The position numbers and the translations under genes were made by a program. Shown one piece after another: positions 5,104 through 7,559 of a stretch of 7,559 nt of DNA. This DNA comes from Geoglobus sp. GTDB taxonomy: Archaea; Halobacteriota; Archaeoglobi; Archaeoglobales; Archaeoglobaceae. The stretch's first letter is position 1. Each line of letters begins with the position of its first letter. The stretch spans positions 1 through 7,559 of the forward strand of contig JALUWC010000465.1 of assembly GCA_027019885.1 (NCBI GenBank), read 5' to 3'. The notes under the pieces were generated by a model. The model did no database searches and was not told where the DNA came from. It worked only from the letters and a program-made list of their open reading frames with translations.

Positions 5104-5895
5104 CTAAGCCAGAAATTCAAGAGCCTCCTTCCAGCTTGCGTTCTCATGAACAATCATTGAGATTGCCTGCGTCATCTTCATCGGGTTTTCAGCCTGAAAT
5201 ATATTCCTGCCAATCGCAACTCCACTTGCTCCAGCCTCCATCGCCATGTCAACCATCTTGAGAATGTCTTCGACGCTGTCCATCTTCTCACCTCCAGCAA
5301 CAACAACAGGAACCGGAGAGCCTTCAGCAACCCTTCTGAAAGACTCAACACTCCCTGTGAAATTTGTTTTGACAATGTCTGCTCCGAGCTCAGCTCCAAC
5401 CCTCACAGCAAGAGCCACAGCCTTTTCATCAAACTGATTGAGTCCATTTCCCCTCGGATACATCATTGCAAGCAGAGGCATCCCCCACTCCCTGCAATCC
5501 CTGCTTATTTTACCAAGCTTCATGAGCTGCTCTGCTTCGGTGTTACTGCCTATGTTTATGTGAACGCTCACAGCATCTGCCCCAAGCTTTATTGCCTCCT
5601 CAACACTTGCAACCAGAACCTTCTCATTTGGATCGGGAGCAAGCTTTGTCGATGCCGAGAGGTGAAGAATCAACCCCACGTCCTTCCCGTAGCCCCTGTG
5701 GCCGAAGGCAACAACTCCTTTATGCACGACAACCGCATTCGCTCCACCCTCAGCCACCTCATTTATTGTCTTCCTTAGATCAACAATCCCCTTTATCGGT
5801 CCCATGCTCACACCATGATCCAGTGGAACAATAACTGTGTTTCCGCTTTTTCTGTTCAGTATCCTTTCGAGTCTTATTCTCTTACCAATCTCCAT
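5104..5895 (-). CDS. 2-amino-3,7-dideoxy-D-threo-hept-6-ulosonate (ADH) synthase
   Basis: A class I aldolase-family TIM barrel of 263 aa. In archaea lacking the DAHP route it makes ADH from 6-deoxy-5-ketofructose phosphate and aspartate semialdehyde, the first step toward 3-dehydroquinate and aromatic amino acids. Visible marks are [10 protein letters not shown] near 21-30 (D26), AMMYPRGN near 143-150 (Y146), and DIVKTNFTG near 173-181 with K176 as the expected Schiff-base lysine. These have roughly the spacing of the active-site residues described for the Methanocaldococcus enzyme MJ0400. The phosphate-binding loops VVVAGG (197-202) and [10 protein letters not shown] (225-234) are also present. 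The alternative is a plain archaeal fructose-bisphosphate aldolase or LsrF-type enzyme; the PLDHG start and overall length favour ADH synthase. The partner gene, 3-dehydroquinate synthase II, is not next to it here. Start ATG 5895 has a strong Shine-Dalgarno, and a TATA box lies upstream. Confidence 0.88.
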   Translation of the reverse strand: MEIGKRIRLERILNRKSGNTVIVPLDHGVSMGPIKGIVDLRKTINEVAEGGANAVVVHKGVVAFGHRGYGKDVGLILHLSASTKLAPDPNEKVLVASVEEAIKLGADAVSVHINIGSNTEAEQLMKLGKISRDCREWGMPLLAMMYPRGNGLNQFDEKAVALAVRVGAELGADIVKTNFTGSVESFRRVAEGSPVPVVVAGGEKMDSVEDILKMVDMAMEAGASGVAIGRNIFQAENPMKMTQAISMIVHENASWKEALEFLA

Positions 5896-5900
5896 CCACC

Positions 5901-5907
5901 ATCACCT
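5901..5907 (-). promoter_or_regulatory. Shine-Dalgarno of the ADH synthase gene
   Basis: Minus-strand AGGTGAT ends five bases before ATG 5895, a near-perfect match to the archaeal anti-Shine-Dalgarno. It contains an out-of-frame ATG. Together with the TATA box at 5935-5942 it predicts a short leader of about 17 bases, in contrast to the leaderless genes elsewhere in the window. Confidence 0.7.
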
Positions 5908-5934
5908 TGTTAGTTTGAGACACAGTAGCAAGGA

Positions 5935-5942
5935 TTTATAAA
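5935..5942 (-). promoter_or_regulatory. TATA box of the ADH synthase gene
   Basis: Minus-strand TTTATAAA, close to the archaeal consensus, with its centre about 43 bases before ATG 5895. Transcription is expected near 5912, giving a short leader that carries the Shine-Dalgarno. It sits in the 106-base spacer after gatE, which shows nothing else clear: no convincing terminator hairpin and no RNA gene. Confidence 0.65.
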
Positions 5943-6001
5943 TATTGTGCTTTTTCGTCCATAACTGCTCAGAAAATTGAGGAGGCATACCTATATTGCT
6001 G

Positions 6002-7558
6002 TCACCTATACTTTTTCACACTCTCTTTTATTGCGTTTCTGAGCTTCCCGGCAATCACCTTTCCATCAACCTTTCCACGGAACTCCTTCATCACCAGACC
6101 CATTAGAGGTTTGAAAGCGTGTTCTCCTCTCTCCTTTATCAGATCCCTTTTTTCCTCGATCAGTCTTTCTATGAAGTCATCCAGATCCTGCGACGGAGCG
6201 AGCCTGGAGAGAATTTCCTCCTCACCGAGCTTTTCCTGAGTTAAGATTTTCAGCACCTCTTCAGCTCCTTCCTTGGCTATCTTCCCATCTCTTATGAGGG
6301 ATAGCGTCAGCCTGAAGTCCTCTCTGCCAAGATTTTCAACGTTGTAACCCTCCTTTTTCAGCTGAGACGGTATGAGGTGCAGAACCCTTGCAGCAATGCT
6401 TGCTCCGATGCTCTCTGCAAACTCTTCAAAAATCTCCGCATACCTCGGATCGGCCATAATCATCGCGAGATCCTCTGAAAGACTGTACTGAGCTGCATAC
6501 CTCTTCGCCCTGTCCTCAATAAGCTCGGGCACCTCAACACTCCTCAGCTTCTCGTCTATCACTACAGGAGGAACATCCGTTTCAGGATACATTCTCGCGG
6601 CTCCTGGTAGTGGTCTCAGGTAGGATGTTGTTCCATCATCATTTGCCTTCCTTGTCTCCTCTGGAATGCTGTGAATGCAGAACTTTGCTCTTTCGATTAT
6701 CCTGAGCAGTGCGTTTCTCACCCTCTGCTCGTCTCCAGATGCTATGATTACAGCATCACTCTCTCTCGCTCCAACAGCATCCCTCAGCTCCCCGACTTCC
6801 TCCTGAGTTATGCCGTATGCGGGGAGTTCGTCTGTATGGAATATGCCTCCAAGCCCGAAGGTCTTTGCTATGTCGGCAAATTCTGTCCCCAATCTCCTTC
6901 CAGGCTGAATTTCCATACCCACCAGTCCCGCAAAGCCCTCAAGTTTCACCGCCATTATCGCCTTAGCTTTTTTCAGGATTTTCGATTTGGTGTTTTCAAA
7001 AATTCGTTTGACATCAAAAACCTCCTCACATACTCTCGCATTTCTCTTTTGCAGCTCATCCCTTATTTTCAGCAGGTTAACCTGCCTGATCACCTCGTAC
7101 TCCACAATCTTATCGAGGATGTCCACATCCTGCACACCCTTGATCTCGACCCTCGCACCCTCCCTGATGGAAATGTTGACGTCCTGCCTTATCGTGCCGA
7201 GACCCCTCTTTACCTTCCCGGTGCTCCTTAGAATCATTCCGAGTTTTCTTGCCGTCTTTTTCGCAAGTTCAGGCGTGTTGATGTCGGGCATCGTGCCAAT
7301 CTCGACTAAGGGAATTCCGAGCCTGTCAAGAGAGTAAACAACCACTCCACTCTTCTCCTCTACCTTTCTCGCAGCCTCCTCCTCAATGCAGAGCGTAGCG
7401 GCTCCTATTCTCTTACCATCGACTTCAATATAGCCGTCAAAAGCCAGCAAAGCTGTTCTCTGAAAGCCGGTAGTGTTGCTGCCATCTATCACAATCTTTC
7501 TCATCACATGCAGCTCATCAACGAGCTCCATGTTTAGCATCTTGGCGATCTGGATGCC
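6002..7558 (-). CDS. gatE: Glu-tRNA(Gln) amidotransferase subunit E, 5'-truncated by window edge
   Basis: The GatE half of the archaeal GatDE amidotransferase, which converts mischarged Glu-tRNA(Gln) to Gln-tRNA(Gln) using ammonia released by GatD. The frame is open to the right edge: codons before ATG 7540 read GIQIAK and continue the conserved GatB/GatE block, so about 100 N-terminal residues are missing and ATG 7540 is not the true start. Counted from that Met, visible marks are VIDGSNTTGFQRT (17-29) and KVKRGLGTIRQDVNIS (109-124) with VEIKGVQD (131-138) of the kinase/amidase cradle. An AspRS-like insertion follows at about 195-300 (FAGLVGMEIQPGRRLGTEFAD), which is the feature separating GatE from bacterial GatB. 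Next come LPGAARMYPETDVPP (311-325) and a C-terminal helical plus YqeY-like tail (about 340-512) thought to contact tRNA. The C-terminus is complete. GatD is not in the window. Very confident. Confidence 0.95.
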   Translation of the reverse strand, partial: GIQIAKMLNMELVDELHVMRKIVIDGSNTTGFQRTALLAFDGYIEVDGKRIGAATLCIEEEAARKVEEKSGVVVYSLDRLGIPLVEIGTMPDINTPELAKKTARKLGMILRSTGKVKRGLGTIRQDVNISIREGARVEIKGVQDVDILDKIVEYEVIRQVNLLKIRDELQKRNARVCEEVFDVKRIFENTKSKILKKAKAIMAVKLEGFAGLVGMEIQPGRRLGTEFADIAKTFGLGGIFHTDELPAYGITQEEVGELRDAVGARESDAVIIASGDEQRVRNALLRIIERAKFCIHSIPEETRKANDDGTTSYLRPLPGAARMYPETDVPPVVIDEKLRSVEVPELIEDRAKRYAAQYSLSEDLAMIMADPRYAEIFEEFAESIGASIAARVLHLIPSQLKKEGYNVENLGREDFRLTLSLIRDGKIAKEGAEEVLKILTQEKLGEEEILSRLAPSQDLDDFIERLIEEKRDLIKERGEHAFKPLMGLVMKEFRGKVDGKVIAGKLRNAIKESVKKYR

Positions 7559-7559
7559 T

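Noticed and set aside
5980..5986. GAGGAGG on the + strand in the ADH synthase-gatE spacer, resembling a strong Shine-Dalgarno
   Set aside because: No start codon or open frame follows at a workable distance; the frame after it runs antisense into the gatE end and stops soon.
6671..7231. + strand open frame of 186 codons opposite gatE
   Set aside because: It is antisense to conserved GatE motifs, with no recognisable domain or promoter.

Overview
The window looks like chromosomal DNA from a euryarchaeon, most likely a hyperthermophilic member of the Archaeoglobales (Archaeoglobus, Ferroglobus or Geoglobus type). The genus is an inference; the domain Archaea is well supported. The evidence is GatE (an archaea-specific tRNA amidotransferase subunit), an archaeal/eukaryal RNase P protein of the Rpp21 type, the archaeal-type first enzyme of the alternative shikimate route (ADH synthase), a siroheme-decarboxylase fusion, proteins rich in Lys/Arg/Glu, and TATA-type promoters placed about 27 bases before start codons.

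Layout, left to right. (1) Bases 3-1661, + strand: the C-terminal part of a DUF1156/COG1743-like DNA methyltransferase with a DPPY motif. Its frame is open to the left edge, so the N-terminus lies outside the window. It is clearly AT-richer than the right half and looks like an accessory, possibly defence-related gene. (2) 1662-1783: a 122-base AT-rich spacer with a weak hairpin. (3) 1784-2086, +: a 100-aa ribbon-helix-helix protein whose N-terminal half may be a second RHH-like unit. (4) 2141-3420, +: a nitroreductase-family flavoprotein, a DsrE-family protein with a CxxC pair, and RNase P component 4, tightly spaced but each with its own TATA-like box. (5) 3421-5895, - strand, read from right to left: ADH synthase, then siroheme synthase (precorrin-2 dehydrogenase type), then a fused AhbA-AhbB siroheme decarboxylase. 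(6) 6002 to the right edge, -: gatE, 5'-truncated by the window edge. The + and - blocks converge at 3420/3421 with no base between the two stop codons.

How the genes work together. The siroheme synthase and AhbA-AhbB fusion form a two-gene heme-branch unit: precorrin-2 to sirohydrochlorin (possibly siroheme), then decarboxylation to 12,18-didecarboxysiroheme on the way to heme. They are 9 bases apart, and the Shine-Dalgarno of the second gene overlaps the stop of the first. ADH synthase supplies the precursor for 3-dehydroquinate in archaeal aromatic amino acid synthesis; its partner enzyme is not in the window. GatE is housekeeping (Gln-tRNA formation), and the RNase P subunit is tRNA processing. 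The nitroreductase and DsrE genes suggest redox or sulfur chemistry without a defined substrate.

No RNA genes, CRISPR arrays, insertion sequences or long repeats were found. I saw no convincing whole new system inside the window. The best leads are the truncated methyltransferase, whose unseen left neighbours could be defence genes, and the RHH protein with a possible internal duplication.
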